A DNA stretch of 64,000 nt from Caldilineaceae bacterium (GTDB lineage Bacteria; Chloroflexota; Anaerolineae; Caldilineales; Caldilineaceae): positions 1-64,000 of the forward strand of contig JAPKMW010000030.1 in the NCBI GenBank assembly GCA_026645575.1. The letters are read 5' to 3'. The position numbers and the translations under genes were made by a program. This document shows positions 16,206 through 28,316 of the stretch, piece by piece (the stretch's first letter is position 1; the number at the start of each line of letters is the position of its first letter). Below the pieces are notes generated by a model. That model was not told where the DNA came from. It made no database searches and saw only the letters and a list, made by a program, of their open reading frames with translations.

Positions 16206-16684
16206 AGTCCAACCAATAATTGCGATAAACGTAGTGAAAGCACCGGAGAACGGTGATGACGGTTGGTCAATTTAGTAATAGCAGTTACGCCACTCTTGTC
16301 AGAGAGCGGCGTAACCGATCAAAACTTTCTGGCATCATTACAATTGTAAGCAAAAACAAAGCTAAATATAAGCTAAGGACTAATGCTTAATGATGTACTA
16401 TGATTAAAACAAATGTTGTACTGATTGTCAACCCTCGTGAGCTTACATAGCTGACAATTTTATCAAAAACTTACGAGAAATATTGCACATTTGTAAGCAT
16501 AGACCCTGTCATTTAGGACTAATCGTATGCTACTCGATTGGGTACGGATTGTTAGTAGGCTCGCTTAAATTGCTGAGATTTGGTAGTACCTTTGTCCTAT
16601 TGACATTCTGCTCAAGCCATAGTACAATTCGGCATTTGAATTCAATCATTGAATCTTTGAATCATTAGCGTCACAAGAAAGTCT
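16206..16684. promoter_or_regulatory. AT-rich divergent control region with repeated [AT]TGTAAGC boxes
   Basis: 479 bases between the synthase (minus) and the EPS regulator (plus), much richer in A+T than the flanking genes. TTGTAAGC occurs at 16344-16351 and 16491-16498, and its complement GCTTACAT at 16441-16448. CTCGTGAG (16434) and CTTACGAG (16469) form a near inverted repeat. These boxes are candidate operators for the adjacent winged-helix regulator. No gene is seen. Confidence 0.5.
16600..16628 (+). promoter_or_regulatory. Sigma70-type promoter of the glycan cluster regulator
   Basis: TTGACA (16600-16605), 17-base spacer, TACAAT (16623-16628), about 57 bases before the regulator start. 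Short direct repeats of TTGAAT/TTGAATC fill the leader (16635-16665). The following genes overlap or abut, so this promoter may drive a long transcript. Confidence 0.8.
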
Positions 16685-17307
16685 ATGGCGGATCAAATCG
16701 ACAAGCGTCAAGCCACGCAGAACGTAAGTGGCACGGCAACCAGTGACTTCGCTACTGAAGTTGGGAATAATGAAGTTGGGAATAATGAAGTTGGGAATAA
16801 TGTTGAACATGAACTTCAGTTGCTGGAAGCCATTGCGACAACGCCGGAGACAACCCAGGCCAATCTCGCAGCCCAAGTCGGCGTGGCAGTGGGCACCGTC
16901 AACTGGTACTTGAAGCGTTGGTCAAAAAAAGGCTATATCAAGATCCGCCGGATCAGCCGCTGGCAATGGAGTTATCTGCTCACGCCAGAAGGCATTGCGC
17001 GTAAGACGCGGTTGGCTAGTGAGTATGTCGAAGCATCCTTGAGCCTCTACCGGCGGACACGCGCCGAGGCCAAGCTGCTTTTAACCGGTGTGCGCGCAAC
17101 GGGCGCCCACCAGATTATTTTGGCCGGCGATGGAGAAATTGCCGAGATCTGCCGCCTGACCTGTTTGGAAATGGACATTGAGATTGTGGCGGAAACAACG
17201 CCGCAACACCTATTGCAACACGTACCCATGATCCGCATTGAGGGTGTACGCCTGGTGCTACTCTGGCCGGGTGCAACGCCCGCAGCTGATGATGGGATGA
17301 TCACCCG

Positions 17308-17311
<4 letters not shown>
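16685..17311 (+). CDS. Winged-helix regulator of the EPS-associated (MarR-like) type
   Basis: 208 residues. After a disordered N-terminus with three EVGNN repeats, residues 40-110 form a winged helix: QANLAAQVGVAVGTVNWYLKRW is its recognition region (about 58-79), then KKGYIKI and LLTPEGIARKTRLA, the pattern of the EPS-associated MarR-type regulators found at polysaccharide loci. A C-terminal Rossmann-like half (IILAGDGEIAEICRL) may sense a ligand. The next gene, the flippase, overlaps by 4 bases. Together with the [AT]TGTAAGC boxes upstream, this suggests a cluster-situated regulator. Ligand and sign of control are unknown. Confidence 0.75.
16757..16801 (+). repeat. Three perfect tandem copies of a 15-base unit inside the regulator gene
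   Basis: GAAGTTGGGAATAAT occurs three times in a row (16757, 16772, 16787) and encodes EVGNN three times. The length is a multiple of three, so copy-number change would lengthen the tail without a frameshift. Confidence 0.95.
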
Positions 17312-20418
<3,107 letters not shown>

Positions 20419-20422
<4 letters not shown>

Positions 20423-21336
20423 TTGCTACTCTGCGCAGCTACTATCGTCACTGGGAACAACAACCGCTGCTTGGCCCCCTTTTGCGCACACCGGGTAACC
20501 TGGCGCGGCGCACGCTGGTGGCCTGGTTTGCCCATGCCAAAAAGCGACGCTGGCAGGCGCGTATCAAACTGGTGCAACAATGTGCCGACAACGCCTTCAT
20601 TCCCCGCGTTGCCAACGCCGGTCAGGTGGTCGATGGTTATCAAATCATGCACAACGGCCTGAAGATTCACATTGGCAGCTACTATGGGGCAGCGGTGACT
20701 GAAATGCTGCGGGTCAACCGGGGTGTCCATGAGCCACAGGAGGAGCGGATCTTCCAAGAGGTGCTGCGCGTTCTCCCCCCCCAGGCGACGATGATCGAAT
20801 TAGGCGCCTATTGGGGCTTTTACTCCATGTGGTTCCACCAAGCCATCAGTGAGCCGACTTGTTATCTGGTAGAGGCGTCCCCGGCCTATTTAACGCTGGG
20901 CCAGCAGAATTTCGCCCTGAATGGCATGAAGGCCGACTTTACCAACTACTGGATCGGCGCCCGTTCCGCACCCACGCCGCCCCCCGGTGTCGGCAAGAGC
21001 GAGACGCCGACCATTGCGCTTGACGATTTTCTGGCGCAGAAGGGCATTGCGCATCTCCATCTCTTGCACGCCGACATTCAGGGCGCAGAATTGGATCTGC
21101 TCACCGGCGCGGCCAATGCCTTGAACAGTCAGCGCATTGATTATATTTTTATCTCAACCCATGGCGCGGACCTTCATCGCGACTGTCTTGCCCGCCTGAC
21201 AGGGTTGGGCTACACCATCATTGCCGAGGCCACACCCGCCGAATCCTATGCCGAGGATGGCGTGATCGCCGCCCGGCGCGCCGGCATCGACACCCCCGCC
21301 GCCATCGCCATTGACAAACGAAAGAACGCATCGTAG
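20419..21336 (+). CDS. FkbM-family methyltransferase, divergent second copy
   Basis: 305 residues with an N-terminal extension of about 120 residues before the SAM site, IELGAYWGFYSMWF (near 124-137), in which the usual DVGAN reads ELGAY. LLHADIQGAELDLLTGA corresponds to the FkbM KIDVEG-type block. The overall match to FkbM is good, but the substitutions suggest a distinct substrate from the preceding copy. A 4-base overlap couples it to that copy. Its stop codon lies inside the left arm of a palindrome (21330-21371). Confidence 0.75.
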
Positions 21337-21371
21337 GGGCACGATATATCGTGATATCGTATCCCTACGAT
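21330..21371. repeat. Stop-anchored palindrome
   Basis: Arms 21330-21347 and 21354-21371 (ATCGTAGGG...ATAT with ATAT...CCCTACGAT) pair with three mismatches and a 6-base loop. The TAG stop of the second FkbM gene (21334-21336) is inside the left arm. The element fills most of the gap before the next methyltransferase. Confidence 0.8.
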
Positions 21372-21393
21372 GCGGCATGGAAGATTGACGAAG

Positions 21394-22185
21394 ATGAGCA
21401 ACAAGACCATTGCACCGCCAACACCCGCAACCCCTAGCACCAGTGCCGGGCAGGCGGACATTGAATTTTCCAAATATCTGACGCGCGGCCCCTACCATTG
21501 GCAGGAAATCGCTTCTTCCTTGCGCGGCCATAATGCCTTTGTGCGCGCCCGCTATGATGCCATTTTACAGGCGGCTGGGTCAGTGACCGGGGAGAGGGTC
21601 TTAGACTTAGGCTGTGGCGATGCCGCTTTAAGCTTTTTGTTGCGCCAACAAGGGGCGACTGTGGTCGGCACCGACTTGGACTGGATCGGCGTCGAGTGGG
21701 GGCGGCGGCAGTGGCGCAGCCAGGGTGCGCAAGCTGCCTTGGCTATGGCGAATGGCTATGATCTCCCCTTTGCGGACAAGGTCTTCCATTGTGTTATTTG
21801 TTCGGAAGTGATTGAGCATGTCCAACGCCCGGAACGATTGCTGGCGGAGATGCAACGCGTCTTAACACCAACCGGTCGCTTTGTCTTAACAACCCCTTGC
21901 CGGCTACACGAACACCCAGAGCGCTTCCATGCTCACGAATTTTTCCCCGACGAGCTAAAGTCGTTGTTGCTAAAGGCCGGCTTTACCGAGGTGACGGTGC
22001 AGTTGAGTCACCCAGTCGCCATGAGCGATCTCTATGCGCTGCGCTGGTCGCTCCCGCCGCGACGCCCCTTTCATCACCTGTTCAACTTGGCTTCGGTCTT
22101 GGGCGCCAACCCTTTCCGCCTGACCGGCTTCCGCACCTATGAACTGATGATTGCCACCGGACGAAACAGGGCGACGCATGGCTGA
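21394..22185 (+). CDS. Class I SAM-dependent methyltransferase
   Basis: 263 residues from the ATG after GACGAAG; the frame is open slightly further up without a better site. Motif I is VLDLGCGDAALSFLL, motif II VGTDLDW, and the post-I region VICSEVIEHVQRPERLL is of the Methyltransf_11/Ubi-like type. It probably methylates a sugar or lipid-linked glycan intermediate. It ends 8 bases inside the next glycosyltransferase gene, so the two are coupled. Confidence 0.8.
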   Translation: MSNKTIAPPTPATPSTSAGQADIEFSKYLTRGPYHWQEIASSLRGHNAFVRARYDAILQAAGSVTGERVLDLGCGDAALSFLLRQQGATVVGTDLDWIGVEWGRRQWRSQGAQAALAMANGYDLPFADKVFHCVICSEVIEHVQRPERLLAEMQRVLTPTGRFVLTTPCRLHEHPERFHAHEFFPDELKSLLLKAGFTEVTVQLSHPVAMSDLYALRWSLPPRRPFHHLFNLASVLGANPFRLTGFRTYELMIATGRNRATHG

Positions 22186-23278
22186 CGCAATCACCTTTCT
22201 CTTTAAGACCGGGCGTAGCCAGCGGATGGAAGATGCGGCGCAACACCCCACCGAGTTCTTCTATGGCTACCATCAACTGGCGGCACGTGGGCTGCCGGTC
22301 ACGCTGCTGGAAGAGGGCGAGCTACAGTTGGACCGCCGGCCCACCTTGACCCGCTTGGGGGGCAAATTAACGCCCACACTCGGTCTCAATGTCGGCGTCC
22401 TGCGCAACTTGTTGGAGCCGGCGACATTGGCGAAGTTGAATGGCAGCGCGGTCTGTATTGCGACGACCAACACGTTGGGCGTTCACCTGGCGTTACTACG
22501 ACGTTGGGGTCGGTTACAACCGCCGCTTATCTTTTTACCAATGGGCTTGTACCAGTCGGCCTCTACGGTGGCGCGTCGGGTTTTGCGTTGGGCGCTGGCG
22601 ACCACCCGACTGGCGGTCATTTCCAAAGGCGAGATGGCCTATTTACAGCAAGAGTTGGGCATTGCTCCCAGCCAGATGCGCTATCTGCCCTTTGGCGTTG
22701 ATCAGCGCTTTTGGACGCCGGCAGCCCAGTCTGTAACTGATACAACACCCTACGTTCTCAGCGTTGGCAATGATGCCCAGCGCGACTATGCCACCCTGGT
22801 GCGCGCCTGGCAACCCCACTTCCCGCACCTGAAAATTGTAACCAAATTGGCTGTGCCGCAACCATTGCCGGCCAATGTAGAAGTGATCGCCGGCGACTGG
22901 CGCCAACAGATTCTCTCCGACGCGGCCATGCGCACTCTGTTTCAGGAGAGCCAGTTTGTTGTCCTGCCCATTCGACCCACGACCCAGCCATCGGGGCAGA
23001 GCGCCTGTTTGCAAGCAATGGCCTGTGGCAAGGCGGTCATTCTCTCGCGCATTCAAGGCTTGTGGGATGCGGCATTGATGCGCGATGGCGAGAATTGTTT
23101 GCTGCCGGAACCGGCGTCGGTAGACGCGTTGGGAGCGGCGATCAACAAGCTATTAACAAACCCGGAAACGGCAACCCGGTTGGGACAACAGGCGCGACAA
23201 ACAGTTTGTCATCATTTGAATGTAGACAAGATGGCCGATGCGCTCTTGTCGATTATCCGAGAAACGGCAAAGGTCTAG
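22178..23278 (+). CDS. Glycosyltransferase, GT4-like
   Basis: 366 residues, from the ATG that overlaps the methyltransferase stop by 8 bases. The GT-B layout is visible: an N-terminal half ending near LAVISKGEMAYLQQELG, the linker FLPFGVDQ-type segment YLPFGVDQRFW, YVLSVGNDAQRDYATLV as the start of the donor domain, and QPSGQSACLQAMACGKAVI in place of the usual E-x7-E acceptor of the nucleotide-sugar ribose. The first Glu of that motif is absent (SGQSACLQA), so donor binding may differ from typical GT4 enzymes. Confidence 0.7.
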   Translation: MADAITFLFKTGRSQRMEDAAQHPTEFFYGYHQLAARGLPVTLLEEGELQLDRRPTLTRLGGKLTPTLGLNVGVLRNLLEPATLAKLNGSAVCIATTNTLGVHLALLRRWGRLQPPLIFLPMGLYQSASTVARRVLRWALATTRLAVISKGEMAYLQQELGIAPSQMRYLPFGVDQRFWTPAAQSVTDTTPYVLSVGNDAQRDYATLVRAWQPHFPHLKIVTKLAVPQPLPANVEVIAGDWRQQILSDAAMRTLFQESQFVVLPIRPTTQPSGQSACLQAMACGKAVILSRIQGLWDAALMRDGENCLLPEPASVDALGAAINKLLTNPETATRLGQQARQTVCHHLNVDKMADALLSIIRETAKV

Positions 23279-23287
23279 TCGAAAGCC

Positions 23288-24118
23288 ATGCGTTATTACG
23301 ACCCGCAACACAACCGACTCATCTATATTGAACAGGCAGCCAGCGCCGAATTTTGGGATCAGCTTTGGCAGCAGAACTATGGCGACCGGCTGGCGAAGTT
23401 GCGACAGACGCGTCACACCTTTGTTTCCGACATTACTAAACGCTATCTCAAACCGAGCGATGGGCGCATTCTGGAGGGAGGCTGCGGTCAGGGACAACAG
23501 GTGGCGGCGTTGGTCAACAACGGCTACGACTGTATCGGCATCGACTTTGCCGAGGCGACGATCAATGCCGTGCGCGCCGCCTTGCCCGATCTGCCGGTCT
23601 ATACCGGTGACATTACCCGGCTGGCGTTTGAGGATGGCGCCTTTAGCGGTTATTGGTCGCTGGGGGTGATCGAACATTTCTGGCATGGCTATCACACGAT
23701 TGCCCAGGAGATGGCGCGGGTTTTAAAACCGACGGGCTATCTTTTCCTGACCTTCCCCTATATGTCACTTTTGCGTCGATTGAAGGCGCGCTTGGGGCAA
23801 TATCCACAGTTGACAAGTGTCGAAGAGCCGGCGGGTTTTTACCAGTTTGCCCTGGATCACCGGGCGGTGGTGCGCGATTTCGAGCGCACTGGGTTTCGCT
23901 TGGTGACAGCAAAACCGTTGGCCGGTCTGCGTGGGGGCAAAGATGAAATTGCCTGGGGCCGTCAGTGGCTCCGTGATCTCTACGACTATCGGGGCAAATC
24001 ACTCTGGCGCCGTGGGGTGCGCTTTGGACTGGAGCAACTTATGTTACCCGTTGCCAGCCACTCGATCTTGTTGGTTCTGCAACGCACGGGGGAACGCATG
24101 GGGGAACGGTTACAATGA
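23288..24118 (+). CDS. Class I SAM-dependent methyltransferase
   Basis: 276 residues. Motif I is ILEGGCGQGQQVAALVNNGY (about 58-77), motif II GIDFAEATI, and GYWSLGVIEHFWHG is the post-II region, typical of small-molecule or glycan methyltransferases. A C-terminal segment (RKG-like basic helices after 200) resembles enzymes acting at membranes. Separated by 9 bases from the upstream glycosyltransferase and overlapping the next gene by 4 bases, it is part of the same run of genes. Confidence 0.8.
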   Translation: MRYYDPQHNRLIYIEQAASAEFWDQLWQQNYGDRLAKLRQTRHTFVSDITKRYLKPSDGRILEGGCGQGQQVAALVNNGYDCIGIDFAEATINAVRAALPDLPVYTGDITRLAFEDGAFSGYWSLGVIEHFWHGYHTIAQEMARVLKPTGYLFLTFPYMSLLRRLKARLGQYPQLTSVEEPAGFYQFALDHRAVVRDFERTGFRLVTAKPLAGLRGGKDEIAWGRQWLRDLYDYRGKSLWRRGVRFGLEQLMLPVASHSILLVLQRTGERMGERLQ

Positions 24119-25143
24119 TCAGGCGAATGGTTGGCAGCAGTGCGCCGGTGCAGTGGCTGCGACGCGCCCAACGCCAGATGCAGACCGCGATGGCCCTTTG
24201 GCAAAGTCGATCCCAAGCGGCGGATGTGGCGATCTTTCATGAGTTCGCGCCACCGCCCGCAGGCGGCGGTCATCAATTCCTGCGTGGACTGTGGCAGGAG
24301 TTTGTGCAACGGGGCTGGCGGGTGGAGAATAATACCATTTCGCCAGTGACACAGGCTTGTCTCTTTAACTCGTTTAACTTTGATGCCGATCGCTTGCGGC
24401 GCTTCCGGCGCGCCGGTTGCCGGATGGTGCATCGCGTCGATGGGCCGATTGGCGTCTATCGCGGGCGTGACAACGGCGAAGACCGGCGCATCTGGCAGAT
24501 CAACCAGGAACTGGCCGACGCCACCATCTTCCAGTCCCACTTTAGCCTGGACAAACACCGAGAGTTGGGGCTGGATTTTCGCGCGCCGGTGGTGATTGTC
24601 AATGCACCCGACCCCACTATTTTTCATAGCAATGGCCGGCTGACCTTTTCGCCGGATCGGAAAATCCGCCTTATTTCCAGCAGTTGGTCAGATAACCCCA
24701 ACAAAGGGGCGGCGGTTTATCAATGGCTCGATGAGCATCTGGATTGGTCACGCTATGAATATACCTTTGTGGGGCGGACGCCGGTGCCATTCAAGCACAT
24801 TCGCCTGCTGGCGCCACAGCCCTCAGCGCAACTAGCCGACACGTTGCGTCAGCACGATATTTTTATCACGGCCAGCCAGAACGATCCCTGTTCCAACGCC
24901 CTGATTGAAGCGTTGGCGTGCGGGCTGCCAGCGCTCTATTTGCAAAGCGGCGGTCATCCTGAATTGGTCGGCGAAGGGGGGCTGGGCTTTGCCACAGCGG
25001 AGGAGATCCCGGAGCGACTGGATCAACTGGTGGCAGAATACACCTTACGCCAGCGCCAGATTGCGGCGCCGGTGTTGTCAACCGTGGCGGAACAATATCT
25101 GGCCGCGCTTGGCCTGCCAACGAACCGGAGCGCAAAACGATGA
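24115..25143 (+). CDS. Glycosyltransferase, GT-B fold
   Basis: 342 residues. The N-terminal half has FHEFAPPPAGGGHQFLRGL, reminiscent of Rossmann sugar-acceptor domains, and MVHRVDGP. The donor domain begins at IRLISSSWSDNPNKG and contains SQNDPCSNALIEALACGLP (about 278-296), the C-terminal GT4-type nucleotide-sugar motif. This family often transfers sugars in O-antigen and EPS assembly. The overlap of 4 bases at each end places it firmly in the operon. Confidence 0.75.
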   Translation: MIRRMVGSSAPVQWLRRAQRQMQTAMALWQSRSQAADVAIFHEFAPPPAGGGHQFLRGLWQEFVQRGWRVENNTISPVTQACLFNSFNFDADRLRRFRRAGCRMVHRVDGPIGVYRGRDNGEDRRIWQINQELADATIFQSHFSLDKHRELGLDFRAPVVIVNAPDPTIFHSNGRLTFSPDRKIRLISSSWSDNPNKGAAVYQWLDEHLDWSRYEYTFVGRTPVPFKHIRLLAPQPSAQLADTLRQHDIFITASQNDPCSNALIEALACGLPALYLQSGGHPELVGEGGLGFATAEEIPERLDQLVAEYTLRQRQIAAPVLSTVAEQYLAALGLPTNRSAKR

Positions 25144-26279
25144 GCAGCGGTAGGCTGCGGCTCTGTGCGCCCCAGTTGGGTATTGCACCAGGGTCGAATC
25201 TGGGCGGTGCGGTCTATGATCGCGAGATCCTCAAGGGACTGGCCCAAATGGGGGCGACGGTTGACATTCCTTTGCCGCAAGGGGAAAGCTATGCCGCTAT
25301 GCCTGGCTGGCAGATCCACCGGACGGCAGTTTGTCGGCGCTATACGTATGAGTATAACTGGCTCTTTCTGCCAATAGTTTTAAAACTCTGGCGCGCACAG
25401 GCGTTTGACCTGTTGCGCATTCACTCGCCCTCGTTGTCCTTGTTAGGGCGTTTCGGCAAGACGGCGCTGCGCTGTCCAGTGGTGGCGCATCTGCATCATC
25501 TGGAAGCGGATCAACAGATCCACCGCTTGCTGACACGCACCGCCATTCATGGCTATGATCTGGTGACAACCGATAGCGAGTTTTGTGTACGCCAGCTTAT
25601 GGAAACTTTTGGTGTACCACGGGCAAAATTATTGATCGTCTATCCCGGCGTGGACGAGAAGTATCAACCGATGGCGGCAGCGGGCGCCGCATTACGGCAG
25701 CAGCTAGGCATAGCGGATCGCTGTGTGTTGCTCTACCTGGGCGCATTGACACCGCGTAAAAATTTGCGTTTTCTGTTGCAGGTGTTCCGCACCGTGAGCA
25801 ACCAGATCCCAGCCGCGCATTTGGTCGTAGCCGGCAGCGGGCCGCAAGAAACAGAGCTACGGCGCTATGCCCAGGAACTCGGCGTGCAGGAACGGGTGAC
25901 CTTTACCGGCTATCTGGCCGAAGCGGACAAGGTGCACTATTACAACCTGGCCGATCTCTTTGTCTTTCCGTCGCTGCTAGAGGGCTTTGGCATGGCCGTG
26001 GCGGAAGCGATGGCCTGTGGCGTGCCGGTCGTTTCCTCCAATGCCGCCAGTTTGCCGGAGGTGGTGGGGGAAGCCGGGCTGTTAGCCGCCCCGACCGATG
26101 GTGATGGTTTTGCGACGCAAATGATACGGCTGTTGACCGATGAAGCATTGCGGCGAAGGCTAGGAGAAGCGGGGCGCACCCATGTCCGTCAGCACTTTTC
26201 CTGGCAGCAGGCGGCGCAAAAAACCTATGCGGCGTATGAGCAGGTAGTAAACAATCGGAGAGAAACGAAACGTTCGTAA
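25140..26279 (+). CDS. Glycosyltransferase family 4
   Basis: 379 residues with a full GT4 signature: LLIVYPGVDEKYQP at the domain linker, LLYLGALTPRKNLRFLL, VVAGSGPQETEL, and the donor-binding E-x7-E in EGFGMAVAEA (about 281-290) followed by ACGVPVVSSNAASLPEVVG. It is a retaining transferase, probably mannosyl- or rhamnosyl-like, but specificity cannot be read. It starts 4 bases inside the preceding gene. The run of overlapping genes ends here; a palindrome of the three-member family lies 18 bases after the stop. Confidence 0.85.
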   Translation: MSSGRLRLCAPQLGIAPGSNLGGAVYDREILKGLAQMGATVDIPLPQGESYAAMPGWQIHRTAVCRRYTYEYNWLFLPIVLKLWRAQAFDLLRIHSPSLSLLGRFGKTALRCPVVAHLHHLEADQQIHRLLTRTAIHGYDLVTTDSEFCVRQLMETFGVPRAKLLIVYPGVDEKYQPMAAAGAALRQQLGIADRCVLLYLGALTPRKNLRFLLQVFRTVSNQIPAAHLVVAGSGPQETELRRYAQELGVQERVTFTGYLAEADKVHYYNLADLFVFPSLLEGFGMAVAEAMACGVPVVSSNAASLPEVVGEAGLLAAPTDGDGFATQMIRLLTDEALRRRLGEAGRTHVRQHFSWQQAAQKTYAAYEQVVNNRRETKRS

Positions 26280-26296
26280 AAAATATAAGTTAAACC

Positions 26297-26356
26297 GCTC
26301 TGTGCGAGTCCGTGACTCGTAACCGGACCAGAGCGAGTCACGCACTCGCACAGAGC
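26297..26356. repeat. 23-bp-arm palindrome, copy B of a three-member family
   Basis: Left arm 26297-26319, right arm 26334-26356, one mismatch. It starts GCTC and has GCGAGT-CCGTG-ACTCG inside the arm, the same design as copies at 5230 and 59440 with different variable bases. The rest of the 26280-26488 gap holds no gene. It separates two halves of the glycan locus. Confidence 0.85.
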
Positions 26357-26488
26357 AGTGCATGGCGTTCTATTTTTACGGACGTAAGCGTCCAGTGTAC
26401 GACACTGGTCACCAGACGGTGCGGTTGGGCCGACGGTCTTGACCAGTGCCACGCACCCGCATAAATAGGATGTAGATCAAAACAGTTC

Positions 26489-27421
26489 ATGACCAAACGG
26501 TTAACGTTATCGATTATTATTTGTACCAAAGATCGGGAAGCCGTGTTGCGCGATACGCTGGCGACGCTCTTTACCCAAACCCGCTTGCCGGAAGAATTGT
26601 TGCTGGTGGATGATGGCAACTTGCCGTCCGCAGAATTGATGGCGCTGGTAGAGCAGCACGGCATCGCCTGTCACTATTTCAAAAAGGACAAGCCAGGGCT
26701 GGTGGCCTCGCGCAACCTGGGCATTGACCATGCCAAGGGGGAGATTATCCTCTTTCTTGATGACGATGTGCTGCTGGAGCCGGATTATCTGGCGGCGCTT
26801 ATGGCCGTCTATGAAGCGGATACAGCCGGTCATGTGGGGGGCGTCGAGGGGGCGTTGAAGCAAAGCTATGCACCGGGCGTTTTGCCCTTTTTGCGCTTCT
26901 TCTGGTTGGATGGCAAAAAACCAGGCGCGATGCTGCCCAGTGGCTGCGGCGTCTTGACCCGCCAGGGCGACTTTGACCAACCGATTGCCGTTGATTGGCT
27001 TTCTGGCTGCGACATGAGCTATCGGCGCGAAGTTTTCGCCGACCTGCGCTTTGATGGTCGCCTGAGCGAAGTTGGCTATGCCTGGGCCGATGACCGCGAT
27101 TTTTCGTTTCGCGTGAGCAAGCGCTGGCGGTTGATCGCCACCCCGGCGGCGCGTCTGGTGCACCGCAAAGAGCCGTCGGGGCGCATTGACACCTACAAAA
27201 TGGGCTTTATTGAAACCAACTACTTCTGGCGCTTTTTTGCCAAAAATATGCCGAAGCGCCCACTCAACTGGTTCGCTTTGGTCTGGTCGTTGACTGGCAT
27301 TGTCTTGAAAAATGTCCTGTTGTTGCTCACCGGCTCGGCGCGGCGGGCAACGCTGGCACAACTGCATGGCAATCTGGTCGGGTTGGCGGCCATCTTTACA
27401 GGAAAGGACTTTCGGCCATGA
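26489..27421 (+). CDS. Glycosyltransferase family 2
   Basis: 310-residue GT-A enzyme. The N-terminal LSIIICTKDREAVLRDTL binds the nucleotide, FLDDDVLLEPD (about 89-99) holds the DxD metal site, and WLSGCDMSYRREVF with EVGYAWADDRDFSFRV gives the acceptor and catalytic-base region. One hydrophobic helix near 260-282 may anchor it to the membrane. It is an inverting transferase probably adding one sugar to the lipid-linked chain. It opens the second part of the locus after the palindrome and overlaps the next gene by 4 bases. Confidence 0.85.
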   Translation: MTKRLTLSIIICTKDREAVLRDTLATLFTQTRLPEELLLVDDGNLPSAELMALVEQHGIACHYFKKDKPGLVASRNLGIDHAKGEIILFLDDDVLLEPDYLAALMAVYEADTAGHVGGVEGALKQSYAPGVLPFLRFFWLDGKKPGAMLPSGCGVLTRQGDFDQPIAVDWLSGCDMSYRREVFADLRFDGRLSEVGYAWADDRDFSFRVSKRWRLIATPAARLVHRKEPSGRIDTYKMGFIETNYFWRFFAKNMPKRPLNWFALVWSLTGIVLKNVLLLLTGSARRATLAQLHGNLVGLAAIFTGKDFRP

Positions 27422-28203
27422 GCAACGGGCTGAAAAAAGGGGCGGTCTGGCTGCTCTGGCAGGCCGATACGTGGAGTACAATTCTATCGCCCCGGCTGGT
27501 GAAATGGACTGGGAAGAGCAAACACCCCATCCACCCGAAACACCTGCTCCATACCGAGTGGCAGCATTGGTATCTCCCCTATATCGCCGCCGATGCTGTG
27601 GTGTTGGATATTGGTTGCGCCAATGGGATGCACACATTGGCCTGTGCGCGCCAGTGCCAAACCGTCTATGGTTTTGACTACAATCCAAAGCAACTGGCAA
27701 TTGCACGGGCCAAAGCGGCGGAGGCGGGTCTGACCAATGTGCAATTGGCCGAAGGCAACGTCGAGGCGCGCTGGGACTTTGCCGACGGGCAGTTTGACAC
27801 CGTTCTCTTTCTCGATGTGTTGGAGCATCTACACGAACGGGATCGTGTGCTGCAAGAAGTGCGGCGCGTCTTGAAGCCGGGCGGGCTGATGTTACTCTCC
27901 ATCCCCCAACGGGAGACCGGCTGGAAACAGGTACGCGCTAGCGTCGGCTTGCCGGCCTATGCCGACCCTGACCATAAATTCGAGTACAGTCGCGCCGATG
28001 TCGAAGCCATGTTGGTCAACAATCATTTTGACTGTGTGAACATCACGCCAACGGTTTACGATACACCGCTGGCCGGGTGGATCGATCTGGCCGGCGGTCT
28101 CTCTTTGGGCCTCTACCGGCGATTCGCCCAATGGAAACGGGATATGGCATTGCAGCATCCCGCCGAGGCGACGGGGTTTCGGATTGTGGCGCGTAAGATT
28201 TAG
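27418..28203 (+). CDS. Class I SAM-dependent methyltransferase
   Basis: 261 residues. VVLDIGCANGMHTLACA (about 60-76) is motif I, VYGFDYNPKQL motif II and VLFLDVLEHLHERDRVLQE the post-II segment, followed by LKPGGLMLLSIPQ, all typical of the UbiE/Methyltransf_11 group. It may methylate a sugar of the glycan. It is coupled to the preceding GT2 by a 4-base overlap. Its TAG stop touches the left arm of a word-swapped palindrome. Confidence 0.8.
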   Translation: MSNGLKKGAVWLLWQADTWSTILSPRLVKWTGKSKHPIHPKHLLHTEWQHWYLPYIAADAVVLDIGCANGMHTLACARQCQTVYGFDYNPKQLAIARAKAAEAGLTNVQLAEGNVEARWDFADGQFDTVLFLDVLEHLHERDRVLQEVRRVLKPGGLMLLSIPQRETGWKQVRASVGLPAYADPDHKFEYSRADVEAMLVNNHFDCVNITPTVYDTPLAGWIDLAGGLSLGLYRRFAQWKRDMALQHPAEATGFRIVARKI

Positions 28204-28273
28204 TTAACACAGATAGGGAAGAACACGGATATTTTTTATTAGCGCATCTGTGTTCCATCCTATCCGTGTTAAC
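28203..28273. repeat. Stop-anchored palindrome with swapped words
   Basis: Left arm 28203-28230 and right arm 28246-28273. The left arm carries AACACAGA then AACACGGA, 16 bases apart. The complement of the right arm carries AACACGGA then AACACAGA, i.e. the same two words in exchanged order. The left arm begins at the last base of the upstream TAG. Confidence 0.8.
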
Positions 28274-28316
28274 TGATTTGGTTTTGATGTATCACCACAA
28301 GAGTAGTTGAGACGCT

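Noticed and set aside
16757..16801. 15-base repeat considered as an on/off phase-variation switch
   Set aside because: The unit is a multiple of three, so slippage changes length but cannot shift the frame.
26507..27706. 399-residue antisense reading frame
   Set aside because: It is the complement of the GT2 and methyltransferase genes, with no ribosome site and Arg/Gln/His-rich composition typical of shadow frames in GC-rich DNA.
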